24,341 nt of DNA from Elstera litoralis. GTDB lineage: Bacteria; Pseudomonadota; Alphaproteobacteria; Elsterales; Elsteraceae. Location of the stretch: the NCBI RefSeq assembly GCF_000963705.1, contig NZ_LAJY01000137.1, forward strand, positions 1 to 24,341, given 5' to 3'. Every line of letters begins with the position of its first letter. The stretch's first letter is position 1. The notes beneath the pieces were generated by a model that searched no databases, was not told the DNA's origin, and saw only the letters and a list, made by a program, of their open reading frames with translations. This document shows, piece after piece, positions 6,740 through 16,751 of this stretch. The position numbers and the translations under genes were made by a program.

Positions 6740-8349
6740 ATGTCTCGCCCAACCTGCGTTATTGGCTTTCTGGGGTCCAATCTGGACGCGCGCGGCGGAA
6801 CCCGCTGGTCCCGCTGGCGGCCCACCATCGGCCTCTGTCATCAGCCGATCTGCGGGTGGACCGGCTGGTTCTTCTGTATCGAACGCCCCATACCGCGCTA
6901 GCGAACCAGGTTGTTGCCGACCTTGCCGAGGTTTCACCGGAAACGCGCGTTGACCTGCGCTGCCTGGATTTCGACGACCCGTGGAGTTTTGAGGAGGTTT
7001 ATGGGCGGCTGCTGGATTTCGCCCGCGCCTATCCTTTCCAGCCCGACCGGGAGGATTATTTAGTCCACATCACGACCGGAACCCATGTTGCGCAGATCTG
7101 CCTGTTCTTGCTAACCGAGGCGCGGTTTATGCCGGGGCGCTTGGCGCAGACCTTTCCCGATACCGATGGGCGCGGAGGCGGGCGCGGCAAGTGGGCGGCG
7201 ATCGATCTTGATCTGTCGCGGTACGATAGCATCGCCCGCCGTTTTGCTGAGGCGGCGCAGGCCGATGCCTCCTTCCTGAAGTCCGGCATTGCCACGCGCA
7301 ACCCCGCTTTCAATCGGCTGATTGCCGATATTGAAACCGTAGTGTTGGGCAGCCGCGCCCCGATCCTGCTGACAGGGCCGACCGGGGCGGGAAAAACCCA
7401 ACTCGCGCGCCGCATTTATGCGCTCAAAAAGCTGAAACATCAGGTTTCCGGGGCTTTTGTTGAGGTCAATTGTGCCACCTTGCGCGGCGATGGGGCGATG
7501 TCCGCCCTCTTCGGGCATCGGCGCGGGGCTTTCACGGGGGCTATCCAGGACCGCCCCGGCCTGCTGCGCACCGCCGATAAGGGCCTGCTGTTTCTCGACG
7601 AGATCGGCGAACTTGGGCTGGACGAGCAGGCCATGATGCTGCGCGCGCTGGAGGAAAAGCGCTTTCTGCCCGTGGGGGCCGATCTCGAAGTCGGTTCGGA
7701 GTTTCAGTTGATCGCCGGGACCAACCGCGATTTGGGGACCGCCGTTGCCGCCGGGCGGTTCCGCGAGGATCTCTATGCCCGCCTCAATCTCTGGACCTTC
7801 CGTCTGCCCGGCCTTGCCGACCGGCGCGAGGATATCGAACCCAATTTGGCCTATGAGGTGGCGCGGTTCGCCGAGCGCGAGGGCCGCAGCCTGCGCTTTA
7901 CCCGTGAGGCGGAAGCGCGCTACCTGCGCTTTGCCCTGTCGGATGGGGCGCGCTGGACCGGCAATTTTCGGGATCTTGCGGCAAGCCTCACGCGCATGGG
8001 AACCCTTGCCCCCGCCGGACGGATCGATCTTGAAACCGTGGAGGCCGAAATTCTACGGCTAACGGCCTTATGGCAGGGCAGCAGCGGGGGGGCTGCGGAG
8101 GATTCGTTAAGCACGCTCGGCTTTGGCCCCGATGCCTTGGATTTGTTCGACCGGGTTCAATTGGCCGAAGTCGTGCGCGTCTGCCGGGCCGCGCGCAGCG
8201 CGTCGGACGCGGGGCGCACCCTGTTTTCCGCCTCGCGCAGCCAGCGGCGCAGCACCAATGACGCCGACCGGCTACGCAAATATCTCGCGCGCTTCGGGCT
8301 CGATTGGGCAGGGATCACCAGCGGCGGGGCCGCACCACCAGGGCCTTGA
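6740..8349 (+). CDS. rtcR: RtcR: CARF-domain sigma-54 activator of RNA repair, frameshifted near base 6846
   Basis: RtcR is an AAA+ activator whose N-terminal CARF-like domain senses a product of RNA damage and then switches on sigma-54 promoters. The N-terminus starts at ATG 6740 (CVIGFLGSNLDARGGTRWSR, then WRPTIGLCHQP). It runs out of frame near 6846; restoring one G gives CHQPDLRVDRLVLLY and joins the long frame. The repaired protein has about 536 residues. It shows REDYLVHITTGTHVAQIC (CARF core), Walker A GPTGAGKT (about 213-220), the sigma-54 contact loop GAFTGA (about 263-268), Walker B LLFLDEIGE (about 283), and a C-terminal helix-turn-helix region ending NDADRLRKYLARFGLDW. It is divergent from rsr, with 185 bases between the start codons. 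Its 3' end overlaps the convergent ATPase gene by 35 bases. Start choice by ORF length alone would pick GTG 6856 and lose part of the CARF domain. Confidence 0.92.
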
Positions 8350-10912
8350 AGGCTTCCATCAGCGGGATAATAGAAAAACCAATCGCGGCCATCAGCAACC
8401 AGTCGGCAAACGGCAGGGGCTGGAGCCCGAGAAGATCACGCGACCAGGGCACCAATCCCGCCCCGATCTGCAAAACCTGCGTGCCGAGAATGCCCAAAAG
8501 CAGCACAGGGTTACTGGCGAACGGGATCGCCAGAACCGAGCGGCGCTCCGAGCGGCTATTGAGGCAATGGGCGTTTTCGAAGCACAACATCAGCCACAGC
8601 AAGTTAGTTTGCGCCAGCGCCGGGCTGGCCCCCAAGCTCAGAAGAAGCTGATAGGTTGCAAACGCCACGCCGCCAATCCACAGTCCCGAGAGGCTGACCT
8701 GCGTAATCATCAGCGGATCGAACAAAGCCTCGCCGGGCGGGCGCGGGCGACGGTTTAGAATATCCGGCGCGCCTTTCTCGAACGCTAAAGCCACGTCTTG
8801 AATGCCGTTGCTCACCAGATTGAGCCACAGCAATTGCACCGCCGTCAGCGGTGGCGGCGTGTTAGTCGCGGTCGCCAGGACGAACAGCAGCACTTCGGCA
8901 ACGCCGGTTGCAACGGAAAGTTGGATGATTTTGCGGACATTGTCATAGGCCACGCGGCCTTCGGCGATGCCGTTGAGGATGGTGGCGAAACGATCATCGA
9001 CCAGCACCAGATCGGCCGCTTCCCGCGCCACATCGGTGCCATTGCGGCCCATAGCGATGCCGATATCGGCGGCGCGCAAGGCGGGCGCATCATTCACCCC
9101 GTCCCCCGTTACGGCGACCTGATGGCCCAAGCGGCGCAAAGCCTCGACGATTTCCAGCTTTTGCAGTGGCTCAATGCGGGCGAAGACTTTTGCCCGTGCA
9201 ACGGTTGCATCGAATTCCGCCGTTTCCATCGCGGTCAAAGCGGACCCCGTCACAACCTCGCTGTCCGCCTCGGCGAGCCCCAGGCGGCGGGCAATGGCGA
9301 GCGCCGTCAGCGGGTGGTCGCCGGTAATCATCCGCACGTCGATTCCTCCAGTACGGGCGGTTGCAATCGCGCCCGCCGCATCGGGACGGGGCGGATCGAT
9401 GAGCCCGATCAGGCCGACGAGACGATTTCCCTCAAGATGCGCGGCCCCCAACGGCCCGCTAGGCGCGCCCTCCCCTTCCGCAACGGCAATAACTTTATAG
9501 CCCTCAGCGGCTAACCGATTGGCTTCGCCAGACCAGTAAGCGGCATCGCTCTCGGGGCAGAAGCTTAGCAGGGTTTCGAGCGCACCCTTGACGATCACCT
9601 GCCCCGCTCCGGCCTTGTCGCGCAGCACTGCCGCAAATTTCCGTTCGGATTCATAGGGTAAGGTTGCAACCACCGCCGAGGCGCTAAAGCCATGATCGGG
9701 GCCGGAAGCATCGCCGGTCAGCGTTTCGGACCAGGCCAGCAACGCCACATCCACCGCATCGCCCACCGCCCCAACGCGGCGATTCGCGTCATCCGGGCCG
9801 AGCGACGCATCGGTACAATGGCGGGCGAGGGTCGCAAGATCCGTCTCCGAAACGCCCTCCGCCGTCACCACCTCGCCCACGCTCAACTCGTTCAGCGTCA
9901 GCGTGCCGGTTTTGTCGGAGGCGATCAGCGTGGCCGACCCCAGCCCCTCCACCGCCGGTAACGCCCGAACGATCACATTGCGCGCCGCCATTCGCCGCAC
10001 GCTGAGGGAGAGGGCGACGGTAATCGCTACCGGCAAGCCTTCGGGAATGGCCGAAACCGCCAGCGCAATCGCCACCACCATCACCTCGATCAAAGGCGCG
10101 CCGCGCAGGGTTTCTACCAGCGCGATCAGCGCGATCACCCCCAAAATCGCAATCCCGAACACGCGGGTGAACTGGGCGAGGCGCGCGGTGAGCGGCGGTT
10201 GCGGGGCCGGGGCCAAGCGCAGGGAGGCTGAGATTTTACCGATTTCCGTGGCTTCTGCCGTCGCCACCACCAGCCCCAGCGCGCGGCCCGTTTGCACGAG
10301 GCTTCCGGCATACAGCAGACTGGCGCGGTCGCCCAAAGCCGCGTCGGGCGCATCGACGCCGGGGGCTTTGGCCGTGGCGACCGATTCGCCCGTGAGCAGG
10401 CTTTCATCGGCCTGCAAGCCGGTGGCGGTGAGCAGTTTCAGATCGGCGGGCACGCGCATCCCGGTTTCGAGCTTCACCCGGTCGCCGGGGACGAGATCGA
10501 TCACGGGGAGCGTTTGCTCCCGCCCATCGCGGATCGCCACCGCCTGCCCGCCGACCATATGGCGCAAGGCATTCGTTTGCCGTTCGGCCCGCCATTCTTG
10601 GATCGAGCCGATAAGGGCATTCGTGACGAGCACAAATGCGATAAACCCGGCGTCGGTCACATCGTCCAGAAACACGGCAAGCGCCGCCGCCCCCGCCAGA
10701 AGCGCGATGAACGGGCTAACGAACTGGGCGAGGAACACGCGCCAGAACGGCTTTCCCGGCGGTTGCGGTAGTTGATTGGGGCCAACCGCGATCAAGCGTT
10801 GGGCGGCCTCATCCGAACTCAGCCCCTCCGCCGGGCTGACGAGCGCGCTTTGGCACGCCTCGGGGGTTTGGGAAAAAGCGGTGGGCAAAAAAGCGGGGGG
10901 CGTTTGGATCAT
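8315..10912 (-). CDS. P2-type cation-transporting ATPase
   Basis: This 865-residue P-type ATPase pumps a cation across the inner membrane using ATP. Visible motifs are the actuator-domain TGES (174-177), the membrane motif IPEGLP (289-294) typical of P2 (Ca2+/Na+-type) pumps, the phosphorylation site DKTGT (D333), the nucleotide-binding KGA (about 442) and the hinge TGDGVNDAP (602-610). An N-terminal cation_ATPase_N segment (GLSSDEAAQRLIAVGPNQLP) precedes the first membrane pair. A C-terminal block of membrane helices begins around 670. There are no N-terminal heavy-metal CxxC domains, so Ca2+ or a similar ion is more likely than Cu or Cd, but the substrate is not settled. It lies 28 bases downstream of the MarR-type gene on the same strand and could share its transcript. 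Confidence 0.88.
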   Translation of the reverse strand: MIQTPPAFLPTAFSQTPEACQSALVSPAEGLSSDEAAQRLIAVGPNQLPQPPGKPFWRVFLAQFVSPFIALLAGAAALAVFLDDVTDAGFIAFVLVTNALIGSIQEWRAERQTNALRHMVGGQAVAIRDGREQTLPVIDLVPGDRVKLETGMRVPADLKLLTATGLQADESLLTGESVATAKAPGVDAPDAALGDRASLLYAGSLVQTGRALGLVVATAEATEIGKISASLRLAPAPQPPLTARLAQFTRVFGIAILGVIALIALVETLRGAPLIEVMVVAIALAVSAIPEGLPVAITVALSLSVRRMAARNVIVRALPAVEGLGSATLIASDKTGTLTLNELSVGEVVTAEGVSETDLATLARHCTDASLGPDDANRRVGAVGDAVDVALLAWSETLTGDASGPDHGFSASAVVATLPYESERKFAAVLRDKAGAGQVIVKGALETLLSFCPESDAAYWSGEANRLAAEGYKVIAVAEGEGAPSGPLGAAHLEGNRLVGLIGLIDPPRPDAAGAIATARTGGIDVRMITGDHPLTALAIARRLGLAEADSEVVTGSALTAMETAEFDATVARAKVFARIEPLQKLEIVEALRRLGHQVAVTGDGVNDAPALRAADIGIAMGRNGTDVAREAADLVLVDDRFATILNGIAEGRVAYDNVRKIIQLSVATGVAEVLLFVLATATNTPPPLTAVQLLWLNLVSNGIQDVALAFEKGAPDILNRRPRPPGEALFDPLMITQVSLSGLWIGGVAFATYQLLLSLGASPALAQTNLLWLMLCFENAHCLNSRSERRSVLAIPFASNPVLLLGILGTQVLQIGAGLVPWSRDLLGLQPLPFADWLLMAAIGFSIIPLMEAFKALVVRPRRW

Positions 10913-10940
10913 CCCGCCAGTCTAACAGGAGTCCAAGACG

Positions 10941-11435
10941 CTATGATTGATCTTGCTCAAATTCCGCGAGATAGGTGCCGATCAATCGATCCAGCGTTGC
11001 AAAATCCGCCTCGGCGAGCCCCGCGACCAAGCGCGATTGGGTTGCCACATGGCTCGTTACCGCCGCCTCGATGAGATCAAAGCCAGTCGGCGTGAGGCTA
11101 ACGATCACGCTGCGCCCGTCCTGCGGGTTGGCCGTGCGTGCCACCAGCCCCATTTTTTCAAGTTGATCGATTCGGCTGGTCAGCGTGCCGGAGGTAATCA
11201 TCATCGTCGCCAGCAAATCGCCCGGCGAGAGCGCAAAGGGCTCCCCCGAACGGCGCAAGGTGGCGAGCACGTCGAAATTAGCCGCCGTCAGCCCGTGTTT
11301 TGCCAGATTGGCGTCAATCGCGCCGCGCAAATGGCCCATCAGCCGCGCCATACGACCAAAGAGCCCCATCGCGCTTACGTCCAAGTCGGGACGTTCGGCC
11401 CGCCATTGGGCCAGAATTTTATCGACATGATCCAT
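10941..11435 (-). CDS. MarR-family regulator, PecS/urate-responsive-like
   Basis: This 164-residue winged-helix protein has the MarR core: helix-turn-helix around LTAANFDVLATLRRSG to LTSRIDQLEKMGLV, and the wing NPQDGRSVIVSLTPTG. It also has an N-terminal extra helix containing Trp11 (DKILAQWRAERPDL). PecS/HucR/UrtR-type urate-binding MarR proteins carry such a helix with a Trp and an Asp-x-Arg wing (established). It is divergent from a PecM-like exporter, the classical pecS/pecM arrangement, with two palindromic operators between the genes. It probably represses both genes. The ligand is inferred only. Confidence 0.82.
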   Translation of the reverse strand: MDHVDKILAQWRAERPDLDVSAMGLFGRMARLMGHLRGAIDANLAKHGLTAANFDVLATLRRSGEPFALSPGDLLATMMITSGTLTSRIDQLEKMGLVARTANPQDGRSVIVSLTPTGFDLIEAAVTSHVATQSRLVAGLAEADFATLDRLIGTYLAEFEQDQS

Positions 11436-11456
11436 CGGGGTAGTTGAGCGGTGATT

Positions 11457-11474
11457 TATCTTGATGTCAAGATA
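11457..11474. promoter_or_regulatory. MarR-type operator O1
   Basis: TATCTTGATGTCAAGATA is a dyad of two perfect 8-bp arms (TATCTTGA/TCAAGATA) around TG. It lies in the 81-base gap between the divergent MarR-type and exporter genes, where a MarR dimer would block both promoters. Confidence 0.8.
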
Positions 11475-11482
11475 TTTGAAAC

Positions 11483-11500
11483 TATCTTGACATCAAGATA
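11483..11500. promoter_or_regulatory. MarR-type operator O2
   Basis: TATCTTGACATCAAGATA repeats the first operator with CA in place of TG at the centre. The two centres are 26 bp apart (about 2.5 helical turns). Together the two sites form a perfect 20-bp inverted repeat around an 8-base spacer. It ends just before the AAAGGAG ribosome site (11501-11507) of the exporter gene. Confidence 0.8.
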
Positions 11501-11516
11501 AAAGGAGCCCCCCACC

Positions 11517-12364
11517 ATGCCCCGCAGCGCCGACTTGGCCCTGACTGCCCTCGCCCCGGCGATCTGGGGCAGCACCTATATTGTGACGACGCAACTGCTG
11601 CCGCCCGATCATCCGCTCTGGGTGGCCTTAGTGCGCGCGCTCCCGGCAGGGCTCCTGCTGCTGCTGATCGTGCGGCACCTGCCGCGCGGGATTTGGTGGG
11701 GCCGGGTGTTTATTCTCGGCGCACTGAATTTTTCGATCTTCTGGGCGCTGCTGTTCGTCAGCGCCTATCGGCTGCCGGGCGGTGTGGCGGCGACGGTAGG
11801 GGCGATCCAGCCGTTGATCGTGATTGGATTGGAGCGGCTGTTCTTCAAAGCGCCAGTGCGGGGACTGTCGATTCTTGTTGGGTTGATCGGGATTACGGGG
11901 GTTGCCCTGCTGGTCTTAACGCCGAACGCCGTGCTCGACCCGATTGGCGTCGCTGCCGGGCTGGGCGGCGCGCTGTCGATGGCGGCGGGAACCGTCTTCA
12001 GCCGCTATTGGCGACCGCCCGTCTCGGCCCTCACCTTCACCGCCTGGCAACTCACGGCGGGTGGGCTGCTGCTGGTGCCCCTCGCGCTGCTGTTCGAACC
12101 CACCCTACCGCTGCCGACGGGCCGAAACCTTCTTGGCTTTGCTTACCTCGGCCTGGTCGGCGCGGCGCTGACCTATCTGCTCTGGTTCCGGGGCCTTGCG
12201 CGGCTGAAACCCTCAATCGTCGCGCCCCTGGGCTTCCTCAGCCCCTTGATGGCCGTGCTGCTCGGTTGGAGCCTACTCGGCCAAGCGCTCACCCCGGCGC
12301 AACTGGCGGGGGTGGCCGTGGTCTTGGGCAGCGTTTGGCTCAATCAGCGCCTGAGCGTGAAAAA

Positions 12365-12368
<4 letters not shown>
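11517..12368 (+). CDS. EamA-family (DMT) exporter, PecM-like
   Basis: This 283-residue inner-membrane protein has about ten hydrophobic helices arranged as two EamA repeats. The start ALTALAPAIWGSTYIVTTQL, with LPGGVAATVGAIQPL near residue 83, is characteristic of the PecM/YedA branch of drug/metabolite exporters. ATG 11517 is preceded by AAAGGAG at 11501-11507. It is divergent from a PecS-like regulator and preceded by two of its probable operators, so it is likely derepressed by that regulator's ligand. Its stop overlaps the fumC stop tail-to-tail in CTAG (12365-12368). The exported compound is unknown. Confidence 0.86.
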
Positions 12369-13762
<1,394 letters not shown>

Positions 13763-13809
13763 ACCTATGCGCCTTTCTTAAACCGGGGAGCGGTTACAAG
13801 GCACCGGGC

Positions 13810-14748
13810 TTAAACGTCCGTCAAGCGCTTCCGAAACGCCGTTAAGGTCTTTTCCACCCAAGCGACCATGAAGTCGGAAAACTCCTGAATCAACGGCGAG
13901 ACGGGTACCCCCGCCAGCGTGACCAAATCGAACACCTGCCGGTCGCCCTCAATCTCGAAGGGGCGCAGCACGACGCCCGGCGTTTCGAACTGCATTGCCA
14001 TCAACTCATTCACCACGGCTACGCCCAGCCCCGCCGTCGCAAAACCGCAGCAGGCGGCGACTGTCATCGCCTCCACTTTCACGCGCGGGCGCACGCCGGC
14101 GGTAAGCAACGCCTGTTCGAGCAGATGCCGGGAGGGGCTGTCGCGGCGCAGCATCACCAGCGGCGCATCCTTCAAATCCTCCGGCCCGAAAACCCCTGGT
14201 TGCTGCGCCAGCGGGTGTTTGGCCGGAATGATGCAGACCGAGCGCGCTTCGAAGCTGCACAGAATATCGGTCCCCGGATGGCGCACCGGGCGTTTCAGAA
14301 TGGCCAAATCAAGCGCCCCCGCCGCCACCTGCCCGCCCACGACCTCGTAACGCCCGGCTTGATGTTCGAAGGCGAGCCCCGGATAGCGCGCGCTGAAAGC
14401 CCCGCAGATTTGCGGCAATACCTGGAAGCCCAAACTATGGGGCGCGCCAATCCGTAAAGTGGCGGGCGCATCGGCGCGCAGGCGGCTGGCGAGATTAACG
14501 ATCCGCTCGATACTATCGAAAGCGTTGGCGACCTCGCGGTGCAGTTCCACGGCTTGATCGGTGGCGACCAAGCGCCCGGCCTTGCGCTCGAACAGGCGCA
14601 AATCCAACGCCTCCTCCAGTTGCGCCAACTGCTGACTAACGGCGGGCTGGGTAATCGCCAGTCTATCGGCCGCCGCCGTGGCGCTGCCGGTCGCCATAAT
14701 CGCGCGGAAAACCCGCAGGTGCCGGAGGGTAAGGGTTAGATTTTCCAT
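13810..14748 (-). CDS. LysR-family transcriptional regulator
   Basis: This 312-residue protein has an N-terminal LysR helix-turn-helix (residues about 5-64: LRHLRVFRAIMATGSATAAA, then ITQPAVSQQLAQLEEAL) and a C-terminal substrate-binding-like effector domain (about 92-300: ATLRIGAPHSLGFQVLPQIC and onwards). It is divergent from the ABC transporter operon, with 149 bases between the genes holding a T-N11-A dyad. The usual LysR logic makes it the likely regulator of that operon, and of itself. The effector is unknown but may be the transported compound. The recognition-domain details do not tell which LysR subgroup it is. Confidence 0.92.
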   Translation of the reverse strand: MENLTLTLRHLRVFRAIMATGSATAAADRLAITQPAVSQQLAQLEEALDLRLFERKAGRLVATDQAVELHREVANAFDSIERIVNLASRLRADAPATLRIGAPHSLGFQVLPQICGAFSARYPGLAFEHQAGRYEVVGGQVAAGALDLAILKRPVRHPGTDILCSFEARSVCIIPAKHPLAQQPGVFGPEDLKDAPLVMLRRDSPSRHLLEQALLTAGVRPRVKVEAMTVAACCGFATAGLGVAVVNELMAMQFETPGVVLRPFEIEGDRQVFDLVTLAGVPVSPLIQEFSDFMVAWVEKTLTAFRKRLTDV

Positions 14749-14788
14749 AAAAACTCGCCAAACAAGGGAGAGGGCGACGGCGAATAAT

Positions 14789-14803
14789 CTCCCCTAATGG
14801 GAG
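14789..14803. promoter_or_regulatory. LysR-type box between divergent regulator and transporter operon
   Basis: CTCCC (14789-14793) and GGGAG (14799-14803) form a dyad around CTAAT and contain the T-N11-A pattern (14790-14802) typical of LysR sites. The octamer AATAATCT occurs both at 14783-14790 and at 14844-14851, possibly as regulatory and activation half-sites. This is a positional inference. Confidence 0.45.
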
Positions 14804-14897
14804 CATCAGAACAAACGATTTCCGCATCGGCATGGTCGGGAGCAATAATCTTTCTTACGGGCTCACGCCATCGTTATAAAAGAAGGGCCGGGGAAAA

Positions 14898-15872
14898 TTG
14901 CTCGTTTTCATTATTCGGCGGCTGCTGCAAAGCTGCGTCGTTATCCTGGCGGTCTCGCTGATCGTTTTCGTCGGCCTCTACGGCGTCGGCGATCCGAGCC
15001 TGCTGCTGATCGACCCCGATGCCAGCGCCGCCGAGCGCGACCAGGCGATTGCCATGCTCGGCCTCGATAAGCCGCTTTATGCCCAATATGGCACCTTCCT
15101 ATGGAACGCGCTGCACGGCGATTTGGGCCGCAGCTTCGTTTATAACGAGCCCTCCATCAGCCTTATTCTCAACCGCCTGCCCGCGACGCTGGAACTGGCG
15201 TTCGTTGCGCTGATTCTGGCGGTCGGCATCGGCATTCCGCTTGGGCTGTGGGCGGGGTTGAAGGGTGATGGGCCGGTGGACCGCACCATCGTGACGGGCT
15301 CGATTTTCGGCTTCAGCCTGCCGAGCTTCTGGCAAGGCATGATGCTGGTGTGGATTTTCGCCGTGCTGCTCGGCTGGTTGCCCTCCAACGGGCGCGGCGA
15401 ATTGGGCGAGATTTTCGGGATCAAAACCAGCCTTGCCACGCTGGACGGTTGGCGGCACCTGATTTTGCCCGCGATCAACCTCGCCCTGTTTAAAACCGCC
15501 CTCCTCATCCGCCTCACCCGCGCCGGGGTGCGTGAAGCCCTCGTGCTGGATTTCGTGAAATTCGCCCGCGCTAAGGGCCTGCGCGAGAACCGCATTATCG
15601 GGGTGCATGTGCTGAAATATATCCTTGTGCCCATCGTGACCGTCACCGGGCTGGAGTTCGGGCAGTTGGTGGCCTTTGCCACCGTGACCGAAACCGTTTT
15701 CGCCTGGCCGGGCTCGGGCAAGCTCATCATCGACAGTATCTATAAGCTCGACCGGCCCGTGGTGGTCGCTTACCTGATGGTCGTGGTGGCGATGTTCATC
15801 ACCATCAATCTGCTGGTCGATATCCTCTATTCCGCGCTCGATCCGCGCGTGCGCTTGGCGGAGAAACGCTGA
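14898..15872 (+). CDS. Peptide-type ABC transporter permease 1 (DppB/OppB family)
   Basis: This 324-residue inner-membrane protein has the DppB fold: N-terminal helix (MLVFIIRRLLQSCVVILAVS), a periplasmic stretch, and five more hydrophobic segments. The EAA-like loop that docks the ATPase is visible as VREALVLDFVKFARAKGLRE (about 212-231). The start is TTG 14898, with GGGGAA just upstream; it gives the normal DppB N-terminus MLxFIIRRLLQS. It is first in a seven-gene operon and its stop overlaps the next start as TGATG. Family members import di- and oligopeptides, nickel or opines; the substrate here is not determined. Confidence 0.9.
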   Translation: MLVFIIRRLLQSCVVILAVSLIVFVGLYGVGDPSLLLIDPDASAAERDQAIAMLGLDKPLYAQYGTFLWNALHGDLGRSFVYNEPSISLILNRLPATLELAFVALILAVGIGIPLGLWAGLKGDGPVDRTIVTGSIFGFSLPSFWQGMMLVWIFAVLLGWLPSNGRGELGEIFGIKTSLATLDGWRHLILPAINLALFKTALLIRLTRAGVREALVLDFVKFARAKGLRENRIIGVHVLKYILVPIVTVTGLEFGQLVAFATVTETVFAWPGSGKLIIDSIYKLDRPVVVAYLMVVVAMFITINLLVDILYSALDPRVRLAEKR

Positions 15873-16747
15873 TGGCCGGAAATATCGCCCGCGTCGCCCG
15901 CCAGTTCGCAGGCTCGCCCTTCGCCGTGGTCGCCGCCACGATTGTCGCCCTGCTGCTGCTGACCGCCGTTTTCGGCCCGTCGCTAGTGCCGCAGAACCCC
16001 TATAATCTCGCCGAACTGGGTATGGCCGATAATATGCTGCCCCCCGGCGCGCAGGCCGAAGCGGGCTTTACCCTGCTGCTCGGCGCCGACGGCCAGGGCC
16101 GCGATATGCTCTCGACGATGGTGTACGGGTTGCGTACCAGCATCGCCGTGGGCATTTCGGCCTGTTTTGTCGCCGTCGCTTTCGGCACGATCCTGGGCCT
16201 GATCGCGGGCTATGTCGGCGGGCGCACCGAGACGGTCATTATGCGCCTTGTCGATTTCATGCTGAGCTTTCCGACCATTCTGATCGCGTTGATGATTATG
16301 GCGATGCTCGGCCAGGGCTTGGCGAAACTCATCTTCGCGCTGATCTTGGTGCAATGGGCCTATTTCGCCCGCGTCGTCCGGGGGGCCGCCCTAGTCGAGC
16401 GCTCGAAGGATTATATCGAAGCCGCGCGCTGCCTGCGGTTGGGGCCGGTGCGCATCATCCTCGGGCATTTGCTGCCCAACTGCCTGCCGCCGGTGATTGT
16501 GGTGGGAACACTGCAAATCGCCTCGGCGATTGCCACCGAAGCCACTCTTTCTTTCCTCGGCATTGGCTTGCCGATCACCGAACCCTCGCTGGGGCTGCTG
16601 ATTGCCAATGGCTATGAGCATCTGCTGACCGGCAAATATTGGGTCGCGGTCTTCCCCGGCGTGCTGCTGCTGGTGCTGATTTTCAGCATCAATATCGCGG
16701 GCGACCGGCTACGCGAGATCCTTAACCCACGCCTGCAAGGACGTTAG
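15872..16747 (+). CDS. Peptide-type ABC transporter permease 2 (DppC/OppC family)
   Basis: This 291-residue partner permease starts in the stop of the preceding gene (TGATG). It has the DppC plan: an N-terminal helix (FAVVAATIVALLLLTAVFGP), a periplasmic loop with LLGADGQGRDMLSTMVYGLR (the family motif GTDxxGRDxLSRxxxG), then five helices. The EAA loop is RGAALVERSKDYIEAARCLR (about 170-189). It forms the heterodimeric channel with the upstream permease. Four bases separate its stop from the next ATG. Confidence 0.92.
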   Translation: MAGNIARVARQFAGSPFAVVAATIVALLLLTAVFGPSLVPQNPYNLAELGMADNMLPPGAQAEAGFTLLLGADGQGRDMLSTMVYGLRTSIAVGISACFVAVAFGTILGLIAGYVGGRTETVIMRLVDFMLSFPTILIALMIMAMLGQGLAKLIFALILVQWAYFARVVRGAALVERSKDYIEAARCLRLGPVRIILGHLLPNCLPPVIVVGTLQIASAIATEATLSFLGIGLPITEPSLGLLIANGYEHLLTGKYWVAVFPGVLLLVLIFSINIAGDRLREILNPRLQGR

Positions 16748-16751
16748 AGCG

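Noticed and set aside
11457..11500. The long inverted repeat as a terminator or end of a mobile element.
   Set aside because: It lies between divergent genes, has no transposase nearby, and consists of two symmetric operator-like dyads.
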